Of a stretch of 64,000 nucleotides of DNA, positions 32,744 through 41,030 are shown piece by piece. Where the stretch lies: NCBI RefSeq assembly GCF_017355365.1, contig NZ_JADIJR010000012.1, positions 1-64,000 of the forward strand, read 5' to 3'. The stretch is from Microbacterium sp. SD291. GTDB taxonomy: Bacteria; Actinomycetota; Actinomycetes; Actinomycetales; Microbacteriaceae. The position numbers were made by a program, and so were the translations under genes. The notes under the pieces were generated by a model. That model worked only from the letters and a program-made list of their open reading frames with translations, ran no database searches and was not told where the DNA came from. The first letter of the stretch is position 1. Every line of letters starts with the position of its first letter.

Positions 32744-33437
32744 CGGCATCGGCCCCACCCGCCGGAGGAGCCGCCGACTCCGCACCGATCCGGTAGCCGA
32801 CGCCCGGCACCGTGAGGATGAGCCACGGCTCACCCAGACGCTTGCGCAGCGACGAGACCGTGATCCGCACGGCGTTCGTGAACGGGTCGGCGTTCTCGTC
32901 CCACGCCCGCTCCAGCAGCTCCTCGGCACTGACCACGCCGCCCTCGGCGTCGACCAGGACCTCGAGCACGGCGAACTGCTTGCGGGTGAGAGCGACGTAG
33001 CGGCCGTCGCGGTATACCTCGCGGCGGAATGGGTCGAGCCTCAGCCCTCCGACCTCCACCACCGGCGGGCGAGAGCGCTGGCGCCGCCGGTCGAGCGCCC
33101 GCAGCCGGAGCACCAGCTCGCGGAGCTCGAAGGGCTTCGTGAGGTAGTCGTCGGCGCCGATCTCGAAGCCCGATTCCTTGTCGTCGAGGCGGTCGGCGGC
33201 CGTGAGCATCAGGATCGGGATGCCGCTGCCGGAGGCGACGATCCAGCGTGCCACGTCGTCGCCGGAAGGGCCGGGGATGTCACGGTCCAACACCGCGATG
33301 TCGTAGGAGTTGATGCCGAGCAGCTCGAGTGCGGTGTCGCCGTCGCCGGCGATGTCGGCAGCGATCGCCTCCAGTCGCAGGCCGTCGCGGACGGCGTCGG
33401 CGAGATACGGCTCGTCCTCGACGATCAGCACCCGCAC
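32736..33437 (-). CDS. OmpR/VanR-type response regulator
   Basis: A 233-residue regulator: receiver with VEDEPYLADAVRDGL, phospho-acceptor Asp in YDIAVLDRDIPGPSG, Lys in DYLTKPFELRELVLRL; winged helix with ALTRKQFAVLEVLVDAEGG and a C-terminal TVPGVGYRIG. It starts at GTG 33437 behind GGGAGC. It is the first gene of the RR-HK pair and is divergent from the vanY-like gene, so it likely controls that gene through the hexamer repeats at 33475-33505. Confidence 0.9.
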   Translation of the reverse strand: MRVLIVEDEPYLADAVRDGLRLEAIAADIAGDGDTALELLGINSYDIAVLDRDIPGPSGDDVARWIVASGSGIPILMLTAADRLDDKESGFEIGADDYLTKPFELRELVLRLRALDRRRQRSRPPVVEVGGLRLDPFRREVYRDGRYVALTRKQFAVLEVLVDAEGGVVSAEELLERAWDENADPFTNAVRITVSSLRKRLGEPWLILTVPGVGYRIGAESAAPPAGGADADA

Positions 33438-33474
33438 GACACAGCTCCCATGTGCTCAGAGCTTACGCACCCGG

Positions 33475-33505
33475 GCATATCGCGAGCATATGGAAAAGCG
33501 CATAC
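33475..33505. promoter_or_regulatory. Direct hexamer repeats, candidate OmpR-type site
   Basis: GCATAT at 33475, GCATAT at 33486 and GCATAC at 33500. The first two are 11 bp apart, one helical turn, as in binding sites of OmpR/PhoB-type regulators. They lie between the divergent regulator and vanY-like genes. Confidence 0.4.
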
Positions 33506-33539
33506 GTCGTCGCAACAGGCTCCCTTCTTCACTGGAGAC

Positions 33540-34157
33540 ATGAACTCAAGCCGCTCTCTCAGACAGCGACGCGTCACCGCCACGATCGGCGTCACGCTGC
33601 TCGCCATCGTCGTCGTCCTCTCGGTCATCGTGATCGGGCAGCTGCCGCCGGCCGCGGCATCCGATCGCACGATCACCGCGCCGCTCATGGACGGATCGGT
33701 CGGCGAGGACGATGGCCTCATCCACCAGGAGGATCAGATCTCCGTCTTCGATCAGACCCCGGCCGTGGCGAACCTGGACCCGGAGCTGCTCGCCGCCGTG
33801 CGCGAGGCAGCGGCCACCGCTGAGCAGGAGGGCGTGCGGATGCACGTCAACAGCGGATGGCGCTCGCCGGCCTACCAGGAGGCGCTGCTCTCGGATGCCG
33901 TCGAGAGGTACGGCTCCGCCGAGGAGGCCGCCCGCTGGGTGACCACGGCCGACAACTCGGAGCACGTGTCGGGTGACGCCGTCGATCTCGGACCGGTCGC
34001 GGCGCAGGACTGGCTGTCGCAGCGCGGGGCCGAGTTCGGACTCTGCCAGATCTACGCCAACGAGCGCTGGCACTTCGAGCTGCGGCCGGCGGCGGTCGCG
34101 AACGGATGTCCGGTGATGTACGAGGATCCCACCGCAGATCCGAGGACGCAGCGATGA
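33540..34157 (+). CDS. vanY: VanY-like D-alanyl-D-alanine carboxypeptidase
   Basis: A 205-residue M15B peptidase anchored by one N-terminal helix (IGVTLLAIVVVLSVIVIGQL). Zinc and catalytic motifs are present: HVNSGWRSPAYQEALL, SEHVSGDAVDLGP (His and Asp ligands), and NERWHFELRP (catalytic Glu and His ligand). It acts outside the membrane, trimming the terminal D-Ala from peptidoglycan precursors. ATG 33540 follows CTGGAGA; longer readings upstream are antisense to the regulator gene. The stop overlaps the alanine racemase start (ATGA). With the next two genes it forms a van-like set; resistance itself is not proven. Confidence 0.88.
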   Translation: MNSSRSLRQRRVTATIGVTLLAIVVVLSVIVIGQLPPAAASDRTITAPLMDGSVGEDDGLIHQEDQISVFDQTPAVANLDPELLAAVREAAATAEQEGVRMHVNSGWRSPAYQEALLSDAVERYGSAEEAARWVTTADNSEHVSGDAVDLGPVAAQDWLSQRGAEFGLCQIYANERWHFELRPAAVANGCPVMYEDPTADPRTQR

Positions 34158-35302
34158 CCGCCGTGCTCGCGCCGGAGCGCGTCACGCTGTCGAGGATGCA
34201 CGCGCCGACGCTGTGCACCCTGCCCGACGCCGTCGCCGCGAACGTCGCGCGCATCCGCTCGGCGACCACCGCCCGGATCATGGCGGTCGTGAAGGCCGAC
34301 GGCTACGGGCTGGGTGCGGTCACGGTCGCGCAGGCCGCGCTTGCGGCGGGAGCGGAATGGCTCGGAGTGACGGATGCCGCTGAGGCGGTCGCACTGCGCG
34401 ACGCCGGCATCGAGGCGCCGATCCTGGCCTGGCTGAATCCGTCGGGGGTCGACGCCGCGCAGGCGGCAGCCGATCGCGTCGACATCGCGGTCGGCTCGGT
34501 CGAGGAGCTCCGCCAGCTGATCGCGGATGCCGCGGCCCCGGTGCGCGTGCACCTGAGCATGGACACCGGCATGGCCAGGGGCGGCTGCCCGCTGGACGAC
34601 TGGGCGGACCTGCTGCGCCTCGCGCGCGCAGGAGCCGGACGCATCGACGTGGTGGGCGTGATGGGACATCTTCCCCGCGCGGACGAGGCCGATCCCCGAG
34701 CCAACTCCGCGGCCGTGCTGCGGATGCGGCATGCCCGCGACGCGGCGCTCCGGGCGGGGTTCGGCTCTCTGCTGGTCCATCTGGCCGCGACCTCGGGCGC
34801 GCTCACCGACCCCGCCACGCACTTCGACATGGTGCGCATCGGTGCAGGTCTCGTCGGCATCGACCCGTCGGGAACCGTGCCGCTGCACGGAGCTGCGCGC
34901 CTGACGGCATCCGTCGTGCACACTCGCGTCGCGCGGGCTGGCACGTCTGTCGGCTACGACGGCGTCCACGTGACCGAGCGCGACACGCACCTCAGCGTGA
35001 TCGGCGTCGGGTACGGCGACGGCATCCCGCGCGAGCTCTCCGGAGAGGCCGGCATCGGAGCCGGGACCGGGGCCGGCATCGAGATCGGCGGGACCCGGCA
35101 TCCGATCGTCGGCCGGGTCTCGATGGACCAGATCGTGGTGGACACCGGCGACGTCGCCTTTCCGCGGGGGACGGAGGCGACGGTGTTCGGGCCGGAAGGG
35201 GGTGCGGTGCCGACCGTGCAGGACTGGGCGCGCTGGGCGGCCACCATCCCGCACACGATCGTGACGGGCGTCGGTCCGCGCGTTCAGAGGAGCGTGGCAT
35301 GA
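34154..35302 (+). CDS. alr: Alanine racemase
   Basis: A 382-residue fold-type III PLP enzyme converting L-Ala to D-Ala. The PLP Lys is in IMAVVKADGYGLGAVTVAQ, the second-base Tyr is in SVGYDGVHVTERD, and the C-terminal domain has GVGYGDGIPRELSGEAG and GRVSMDQIVVD. It has no membrane domain, unlike VanT serine racemases, so it should be cytosolic. The VanG/VanE-type clusters also carry a racemase beside VanY and a ligase, so this copy could supply D-Ala or D-Ser to the ligase encoded next. It overlaps both neighbours by 4 bp. It may be a second copy if a housekeeping alr lies elsewhere. Confidence 0.9.
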   Translation: MTAVLAPERVTLSRMHAPTLCTLPDAVAANVARIRSATTARIMAVVKADGYGLGAVTVAQAALAAGAEWLGVTDAAEAVALRDAGIEAPILAWLNPSGVDAAQAAADRVDIAVGSVEELRQLIADAAAPVRVHLSMDTGMARGGCPLDDWADLLRLARAGAGRIDVVGVMGHLPRADEADPRANSAAVLRMRHARDAALRAGFGSLLVHLAATSGALTDPATHFDMVRIGAGLVGIDPSGTVPLHGAARLTASVVHTRVARAGTSVGYDGVHVTERDTHLSVIGVGYGDGIPRELSGEAGIGAGTGAGIEIGGTRHPIVGRVSMDQIVVDTGDVAFPRGTEATVFGPEGGAVPTVQDWARWAATIPHTIVTGVGPRVQRSVA

Positions 35303-36285
35303 CCGCGGTGCTGGTGATCGGCGGAGGGCAGAACTCCGAGCACGAGGTGTCGCTCGCGTCGGCGGCGGCCGTCGCGGAGGCGCTGCGCGCCGGGGGACAC
35401 GAGGTGAGCACGGTGACGATCTCCCGGGAGGGTGTGTGGGAGGTCCCGGATGCAGCGGCGGGGGTCACGGTGGCCGAATCCCTGCGTCTCACGATGCCGC
35501 TCCTGGCGCGCACCGACGTCGTATTCCCCGCAGTGCATGGAGCGCTGGGGGAGGACGGTGCGTTCGCGGCGCTGTGCGCCCTGGCGGGCGTGCGGGTGGT
35601 CGGCTCTGACCTGCGTGCCGGGGCGATCGGGATGGACAAGTGGGCGACGAAGCTCGTGGCGGGGGCCGCGGGCATCCGCACCGCACGGGGGCGCCTGGTG
35701 GCCGCGGCCGACATCGGCGACGTCGAGTTCGCGGGACCGGTCGTCGTGAAGCCGGTCTCGGCCGGGTCGAGCCACGGCGTGACGCTCGTGCGCGCGGCGG
35801 ACGAACTGCTCGGAGCGCTGCGCACCGCGGCCGGGTTCGACAGCAGGATCCTCGTCGAGGAGGTCGTGCAGGGGCGCGAGATCGACGTCGCGGTGATCCG
35901 CGAAGCCGGGGGCGTGCGCTGGGCGGCCCCGCCGCTGGAGATCCACGCGGCGGGGCTCTTCGACACCGCGACGAAGTACGACGGCACCGCGAGGTTCACG
36001 GTGCCGGCGGCGCTGACGGCGGCCGAGGGCGCGACGCTGAGACGCGCGGCGGTGACCATGTTCGACGCACTCGGCTGTGCGGGCGTCGCCAGGATCGACT
36101 TCTTCCTCACGGACGAGGGGCCGGTCATGAACGAGGTGAACACGATGCCGGGGATGACGGCGGCATCGCAGGTTCCCCGGATGTTCGCGGCGGCCGACGT
36201 GCACCACGTCGACCTGATGACGCGCCTGGTGCGGGCGGCGGAGGTGCCGGGCCGCCGCGCGCCGGCGGGCGCCCTGGTCGGCTGA
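35299..36285 (+). CDS. D-alanine-D-alanine (or D-Ala-D-X) ligase
   Basis: A 328-residue ATP-grasp ligase: GGGQNSEHEVSLASAAAV (Glu binding the first D-Ala), PAVHGALGEDGAFAAL, VVKPVSAGSSHGVTLV, EIDVAVI and NEVNTMPGMT. The omega-loop reads GLFDTATKYDG where standard Ddl enzymes have FYDYEAKY; the Tyr that contacts the second D-Ala appears replaced by Thr. Changes at this position separate D-Ala-D-Lac and D-Ala-D-Ser ligases from Ddl, so altered specificity is possible. It is the last gene of the divergent van-like operon. The family is certain; the depsipeptide or dipeptide product is not. Confidence 0.88.
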   Translation: MTAVLVIGGGQNSEHEVSLASAAAVAEALRAGGHEVSTVTISREGVWEVPDAAAGVTVAESLRLTMPLLARTDVVFPAVHGALGEDGAFAALCALAGVRVVGSDLRAGAIGMDKWATKLVAGAAGIRTARGRLVAAADIGDVEFAGPVVVKPVSAGSSHGVTLVRAADELLGALRTAAGFDSRILVEEVVQGREIDVAVIREAGGVRWAAPPLEIHAAGLFDTATKYDGTARFTVPAALTAAEGATLRRAAVTMFDALGCAGVARIDFFLTDEGPVMNEVNTMPGMTAASQVPRMFAAADVHHVDLMTRLVRAAEVPGRRAPAGALVG

Positions 36286-36289
36286 AGCC

Positions 36290-36315
36290 GGTCAGCTGGG
36301 CGTGCTCAGCTGACC
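36290..36315. terminator. Hairpin between convergent genes
   Basis: GGTCAGCTG and CAGCTGACC pair perfectly around an 8-nt loop. The hairpin straddles the stop of the oxidoreductase gene and follows the ligase stop by 5 bp. There is no T-run on either side, so it is only a moderate terminator candidate. Confidence 0.45.
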
Positions 36316-37895
36316 GTGATCAGGACCCGCTGCCAGCCGGTGGAGCCGTCGGGGGCGATGCGGGTGCGCTCGCGCACCTGCATCTTCCCCTCGCGATCCG
36401 TCGCCCTGACCGAGACGTAGTGCGTTCCCGGCGTCGCGTCCCACTCGACGAGCCACTGCACCCACGTGTCCTCGTTGACCGCGTTCGAGAGCGTCGCCTG
36501 CTGCCAGTCGCCGTCATCGATCTGCACCTCGACCCGGTCGATGCCGACGGTCTGCGCCCAGGCGACACCCGCGATCGGCACGACACCGGCCGAGACGGGC
36601 TTTCCCGAGCGGGGGGTGTCGACGCGCGAGGAGAGCTTGATCGGAGCCTGCGCGCTGTATCCGCGCGGCGTCCAGTACGCCTCGTCCTTCTCGAACGTGG
36701 TGACCGTGAGCTGTGTCAGCCACTTGGTCGCCGAGACGTACCCGTACAGTCCTGGCACGACCATCCGCACCGGGAACCCGTGCTCCAGCGGCAACGGCTC
36801 GCCGTTCATCGCCACCGCGAGGATCGCGTCGGTCCCGTCGTCGGTCAGCGTGCTCAGCGGCGTGCTCGCGGTGAACCCGTCGATGCTGCGCGAGAGCACC
36901 ATGTCGGCATCCGTCTGCGGCGCGGCGAGGCGGAGCAGGTCGCGCACCGGCACGCCGAGCCACCGCGCACTGCCGACGAGTCCGCCGCCGACCTCGTTCG
37001 AGACGCAGGTCAGCGTGATCGAGTACTCGTCCAGGCCCATCGCGATGAGTTCGTCGAAGCCGATCTCGACCCGCTGGTCGACCATCCCGTCGATCACGAG
37101 TCGCCAGCCGGCGGGGTCGATCGTCGGCACGGTGAGCGCGGTGTCCACGCGGTAGAAGTCGGCGTTCGGGGTGTAGAGCGGAGAGAGCCCTGGAACGTCG
37201 AGCTCCGCTCCGTCCGGAACCGTCACGGTCGTTCGCGGGTCGGGAAGGCGCAGCGCCTTGCGGATGCTGGCCACCGAGGATGTGGCGGCTGAGACGGTGC
37301 GGGCTGCGACACCCGCGACCGCCGCGGACACTCCCGCGATCGCGGCCGTCAGCAGGAACCCACGGCGGCCCAGCACTGTCGAGGGCTGCGGGGCGGTCCC
37401 GGTCTCGCCCTCGACGGCTGTCGGTCGGGTCCCCACGGAGCGGCGCCTCTCGCGCAGCCGTCGAGCGAGGATGATGACGACGATGACGCCGGCCACCGTG
37501 GCCAGCAGCGGCGCGGCGAATGCGAAGGGCGCTGCCCCTGCACGGGTGACGATCGCCGCCCCGGACAGCGCACCGGCGACCACGAAGGCCGCCGCCCCCA
37601 GCGGGGGACGCAGGTACTGCAGAACGCCGGCGATCGCCGACGCGATGAGCACGGCGGCGGCGAGGCTCGCGAGCAGGATGATCTTGTCGTACTCCCCGAA
37701 GGTCGCGATCGCGAACTCCTTGACGGGCTGCGGGACGACGTCGATCACGAACGATCCGACCGCGAGGATCGGACTCGCCCCTCTCGCCCCGATGAGCGCG
37801 ACGACCTCCGCGGTCGCGAGGAACACCGCCCCGCTGACAAGTCCTGCGAGACTCGCCAGCGAGATGAATCGCAGGCACTCACGGCGGTCGTTCAT
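36306..37895 (-). CDS. Membrane-anchored sulfite-oxidase-like molybdopterin protein
   Basis: A 529-residue protein. About four or five N-terminal helices (residues 15-155) are followed by a Tat-like motif and helix (LGRRGFLLTAAIAGVSAAVA), then a sulfite-oxidase-fold Mo-cofactor domain. TLTCVSNEVGG carries the Mo-ligating Cys, LLRLAAPQTDADMVL is in the core, and a C-terminal Ig-like dimer domain has WAQTVGIDRVEVQIDDG. The catalytic part should face outside. ATG 37895 follows GAGGGAGA and is preferred over an ATG 11 codons earlier. Related proteins reduce or oxidise small S- or N-oxides; the substrate here is unknown. Confidence 0.85.
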   Translation of the reverse strand: MNDRRECLRFISLASLAGLVSGAVFLATAEVVALIGARGASPILAVGSFVIDVVPQPVKEFAIATFGEYDKIILLASLAAAVLIASAIAGVLQYLRPPLGAAAFVVAGALSGAAIVTRAGAAPFAFAAPLLATVAGVIVVIILARRLRERRRSVGTRPTAVEGETGTAPQPSTVLGRRGFLLTAAIAGVSAAVAGVAARTVSAATSSVASIRKALRLPDPRTTVTVPDGAELDVPGLSPLYTPNADFYRVDTALTVPTIDPAGWRLVIDGMVDQRVEIGFDELIAMGLDEYSITLTCVSNEVGGGLVGSARWLGVPVRDLLRLAAPQTDADMVLSRSIDGFTASTPLSTLTDDGTDAILAVAMNGEPLPLEHGFPVRMVVPGLYGYVSATKWLTQLTVTTFEKDEAYWTPRGYSAQAPIKLSSRVDTPRSGKPVSAGVVPIAGVAWAQTVGIDRVEVQIDDGDWQQATLSNAVNEDTWVQWLVEWDATPGTHYVSVRATDREGKMQVRERTRIAPDGSTGWQRVLITVS

Positions 37896-38009
37896 CGCGT
37901 CTCCCTCGTCATGCGCTGTCGTCGTCACGTCTGCAGGTGATTCGGAGTCGACGGCGAAACGGATGGAGCGGAGGATGCCGCGGACGCGGCGGGGCGGCTG
38001 GCGGGAGGG

Positions 38010-40571
38010 TTACAGGCGGGCGACTCCGGTCACGGTGACGACGGCCGCCCCCTCCTCGTCGGATGCCGCGAGGTCGACGGTCGCGGAGATGCGCCAGTCG
38101 TGGTCGCCGGCCGGGTCGTCGAGGATCTGATGCACCGACCACTCCGAAGCGCCCTCGGTGATCAGCAGCAGCTTCGAGCTCCGGGCATCCGCTCCGGTGA
38201 GGATCTCGCCATGCTCGTCGAAGTAGGCGTCGAGTGCGTCGGACCAGGCGTCCGCGCCGAACGACGGATCCAGGTCCGCGAGGGCGTCCACGTCATCCCT
38301 CGCCGCGAGCTGCACCCTGCGGAACAGCTCGTTGCGCACCAGGATCCGGAAGGCGCGCACGTTCGAGGTGAGGCGCTTCGGCGCTGGCGGCACGATCGGC
38401 TCGTCGGAACCGTGGGCCGGGATGACGCCGGACACGAGCTCCTCCCATTCGTCGAGCAGGCTCGAGTCGACCTGCCGCACGAGCTCGCCGAGCCACTCGA
38501 TGAGGTCGCGGAGGTCGTCGTTCTTCAACTCCTCGGGGATGGTCTGGGAGGCTGCGCGGTAGGCGTCGGAGAGGTAGCGGAGCACGACTCCCTCGGAGCG
38601 CGCGATCTTGTAGTGGGCGACATATTCCCCGAACGACATGGCCCGCTCGTACATGTCGCGGACCACCGACTTGGGGTGCAGCTCGAAGTCGCGGATCCAC
38701 GGCTGGGCGGCGCTGAAGGTCTCGAAGGCGGCGCTGAGCAGCTCGTCGAGGGGCTTCGGGTAGGTGACCTGCTCGAGCATCTCCATACGCTCGTCGTACT
38801 CGATGCCCTCGCGCTTCATCTCGGCCACCGCCTCACCGCGGGCGAGGAACTCCTGCTGGCCGAGCACCGCGCGCGGATCGTCGAGGGTCGACTCGACGAT
38901 CGAGATCATGTCGAGGGCATATTGGCCGGTCCCTGAGCCCGCCGAAGGGTCGGGGTCGAGCAGGTCGAACGCGGCGAGAGCGAACGGCGACAGCGGCTGG
39001 TTCAGCGCGAAGTTCGGCTGCAGGTCGACGGTGAGGCGGATGCCGGGGCCCGTCGACGAGCTCAGGGACCCAGCATCCTGGTTCGCTGAGCCTGTCGAAG
39101 CGTCGTATCGCTCCACGACTCCCGATTCGAGCAGCGTGCGGTAGATCCCGATGGCGCGGAGCGCCAGCTCCCGCTGCCGCTGCCGAGACTCGTGGTTCTC
39201 GTATACGAGTCTGCGCATATTGCCGAAGACGTCGCCGCCGCGGGCGATCACGTTGAGCATCATCGCGCTCGTGATCTGCATGTGCGAGGTCAGCGTCTCC
39301 GGCACGGCGTCGATCAGCTTCCGGAATGACGGCTCGCCCCACGACACGAAGCCGTCCGGCGCCTTCTTGCGGATGAGCTTGCGCTTCTTCTTCGGGTCGT
39401 CGCCGGCCTTCCTGATCGCGGCGGCGTTCTCTGTCTCGTGCTCGGGGGCCTGGGCCGTGACCGTGCCCGCCGTGTCGTACCCCGCACGCCCCGCGCGACC
39501 GGCGATCTGGTGGAATTCGCGGGCGTTCAGCTGCCGCATCCGCGTGCCGTCGAACTTCGTGAGGGCCGTGAGCAGCACCGTGCGGATCGGCACGTTGATG
39601 CCGACGCCGAGGGTGTCGGTGCCGCAGATCACCCGGAGCAGGCCGCGCTGCGCGAGCTGTTCGACGAGACGCCGGTACTTCGGCAGCATCCCCGCATGAT
39701 GCACGCCGATGCCCGCGCGCAGGAACCGTGAGAGCGTCTTGCCGAAGGCCGTGGTGAAGCGGAATTCCGCGATCAGCGCCGCGATCTCGTCGCGCTGCTC
39801 TCTGGTCGCGACCTTCGTGCTCGACAGCGCCTGCGCCCGCTCCATCGCGGCGGCCTGCGAGAAGTGCACGACGTAGACCGGCGCCTGCCCGGTGTTCAGC
39901 AGGTCGTCGACCGTCTCGTGGATCGGCGTCAGCTCGTAGAAGAAGTGCAGCGGCACCGGGCGCTCGACGCCGGAGACGGATGCCGTCTCCCGGCCCGTCC
40001 GCCGCGTGAGGTCGGCCGCGAGCTCCGTGACGTCGCCGAGGGTCGCCGACATCAGGATGAACTGCGCCTGCGGCAGCTCGAGCAGCGGCACCTGCCAGGC
40101 CCAGCCGCGGTCGGGATCGGCGTAGAAATGGAACTCGTCCATCACGACCTGGCCGACGTCGGCATCCGTCCCCTGACGCAGCGCGAGGTTGGCAAGGATC
40201 TCCGCCGTGCAGCAGATGATCGGGGCGTCCGCGTTCACGGAGGAGTCGCCCGTGATCATGCCGACGTTCGACGCGCCGAACACGTCGACCAGCGCGAAGA
40301 ACTTCTCGCTCACCAGGGCCTTGATGGGCGCGGTGTAGTACGTGCGCCGTCCGGCGACGAGGGCCGCGAAGTGGGCGCCGATCGCCACGAGCGACTTCCC
40401 GGTGCCGGTCGGCGTCGACAGGATCAGGTTGTTGCCGGAGACGATCTCGATCGCCGCTTCGTCCTGCGCCGGGTAGAGGGTGATCCCGGTCGACTCCGCC
40501 CATTCGACGAACGCCGTGTAGACGGCATCCGCATCGGATCCGTCTGGAAGCGCGGCGGGGTCGAGGAGCAT
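38010..40571 (-). CDS. Ski2-like DEAD/DEAH-box RNA helicase (DUF3516 type)
   Basis: An 853-residue helicase: Walker A in LILSTPTGTGKSLVAIG, box II DEFH in QVVMDEFHFYADPDRG, SAT in FILMSATLGD, and motif VI region FHQIAGRAGRAGYDTAG. A long C-terminal domain follows, as in actinobacterial helicases annotated with DUF3516. It is related to RNA-processing Ski2/Mtr4 helicases and is usually chromosomal and conserved. Two segments near residues 488-510 and 535-545 (ASTGSANQDAGSLSSSTG and DPDPSAGSGTG) derive from a dispersed repeat (see 38928 and 39061) and seem tolerated. No RNA partner is evident in the neighbourhood. Confidence 0.9.
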   Translation of the reverse strand: MLLDPAALPDGSDADAVYTAFVEWAESTGITLYPAQDEAAIEIVSGNNLILSTPTGTGKSLVAIGAHFAALVAGRRTYYTAPIKALVSEKFFALVDVFGASNVGMITGDSSVNADAPIICCTAEILANLALRQGTDADVGQVVMDEFHFYADPDRGWAWQVPLLELPQAQFILMSATLGDVTELAADLTRRTGRETASVSGVERPVPLHFFYELTPIHETVDDLLNTGQAPVYVVHFSQAAAMERAQALSSTKVATREQRDEIAALIAEFRFTTAFGKTLSRFLRAGIGVHHAGMLPKYRRLVEQLAQRGLLRVICGTDTLGVGINVPIRTVLLTALTKFDGTRMRQLNAREFHQIAGRAGRAGYDTAGTVTAQAPEHETENAAAIRKAGDDPKKKRKLIRKKAPDGFVSWGEPSFRKLIDAVPETLTSHMQITSAMMLNVIARGGDVFGNMRRLVYENHESRQRQRELALRAIGIYRTLLESGVVERYDASTGSANQDAGSLSSSTGPGIRLTVDLQPNFALNQPLSPFALAAFDLLDPDPSAGSGTGQYALDMISIVESTLDDPRAVLGQQEFLARGEAVAEMKREGIEYDERMEMLEQVTYPKPLDELLSAAFETFSAAQPWIRDFELHPKSVVRDMYERAMSFGEYVAHYKIARSEGVVLRYLSDAYRAASQTIPEELKNDDLRDLIEWLGELVRQVDSSLLDEWEELVSGVIPAHGSDEPIVPPAPKRLTSNVRAFRILVRNELFRRVQLAARDDVDALADLDPSFGADAWSDALDAYFDEHGEILTGADARSSKLLLITEGASEWSVHQILDDPAGDHDWRISATVDLAASDEEGAAVVTVTGVARL
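38928..39102. repeat. Dispersed-repeat copies within the helicase gene (family F6)
   Basis: GGTCCCTGAGCCCGCCGAAG begins at 38928 and its inverted start CTCAGGGACC lies at 39061-39070. A related direct unit, GCTGAGCCTGTCGAAGCG, follows at 39085-39102. CTGAGCCTGTCGAAGG-type sequences are, as I recall, among the commonest repeats of high-GC actinobacteria. Both units are translated. Confidence 0.7.
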
Positions 40572-40607
40572 CCTTCGATCATCCCCTATGCGGGGAGGAG
40601 CGGCGGC

Positions 40608-40973
40608 TCAGGCCTTCTTGACGAGGCTCGACTTCAGCAGCATCGCGCCGAAGCCGTCGACCTTGCAGTCGATGTCGTGACCGTTGACGGGATCGATCAG
40701 GCGGATGCCGCGCACCTTCGTGCCGGCCTTGATCCCCTGCGGGGAGCCCTTGACCTTGATCGACGTGGTGACGACGACCGTGTCGCCATCGGCGAGGATG
40801 TTGCCGACCGCATCCTTCACGACCCGCTCGGCGTCTGCGGAAGCCGGATCGCCCGAGGAGGAGGAATCGGCGGGCGACCACTCGTGCCCGCACATCGGGC
40901 AGACGAGCAGGGCGCCCATCTCGTAGGCGTGCTCGCTCGAGCATTCGGGGCAGAGGGGGATGCTGTCGGCCAT
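40608..40973 (-). CDS. PhnA-family zinc-ribbon protein
   Basis: A 121-residue protein with an N-terminal zinc ribbon (LCPECSSEHAYEMGALLVCP, then CGHEW) and a C-terminal small-barrel domain (DGDTVVVTTSIKVKGSPQGI, IDCKVDGFGAMLLKSSLVKK). This is the PhnA family, historically tied to alkylphosphonate use but not to the C-P lyase itself; its role is unclear. ATG 40973 is chosen because residues further upstream read as antisense to the ArsR gene, and TATCCT ends 6 nt before it. Confidence 0.88.
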   Translation of the reverse strand: MADSIPLCPECSSEHAYEMGALLVCPMCGHEWSPADSSSSGDPASADAERVVKDAVGNILADGDTVVVTTSIKVKGSPQGIKAGTKVRGIRLIDPVNGHDIDCKVDGFGAMLLKSSLVKKA

Positions 40974-40990
40974 GCCTCCAGGATAGCGCG

Positions 40991-41010
40991 ATATGATGAA
41001 TCCATCAGAT
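40991..41010 (+). promoter_or_regulatory. Inverted-repeat operator before the ArsR-SulP genes
   Basis: ATATGATG-AATC-CATCAGAT forms an imperfect palindrome (7 of 8 pairs). TATGAT within it can serve as the -10 of the ArsR gene, and the divergent phnA -10 lies 6 bp away. Autoregulation by the ArsR-type protein is likely. Confidence 0.55.
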
Positions 41011-41030
41011 CGCATCGGGAGGAGCCGAGG

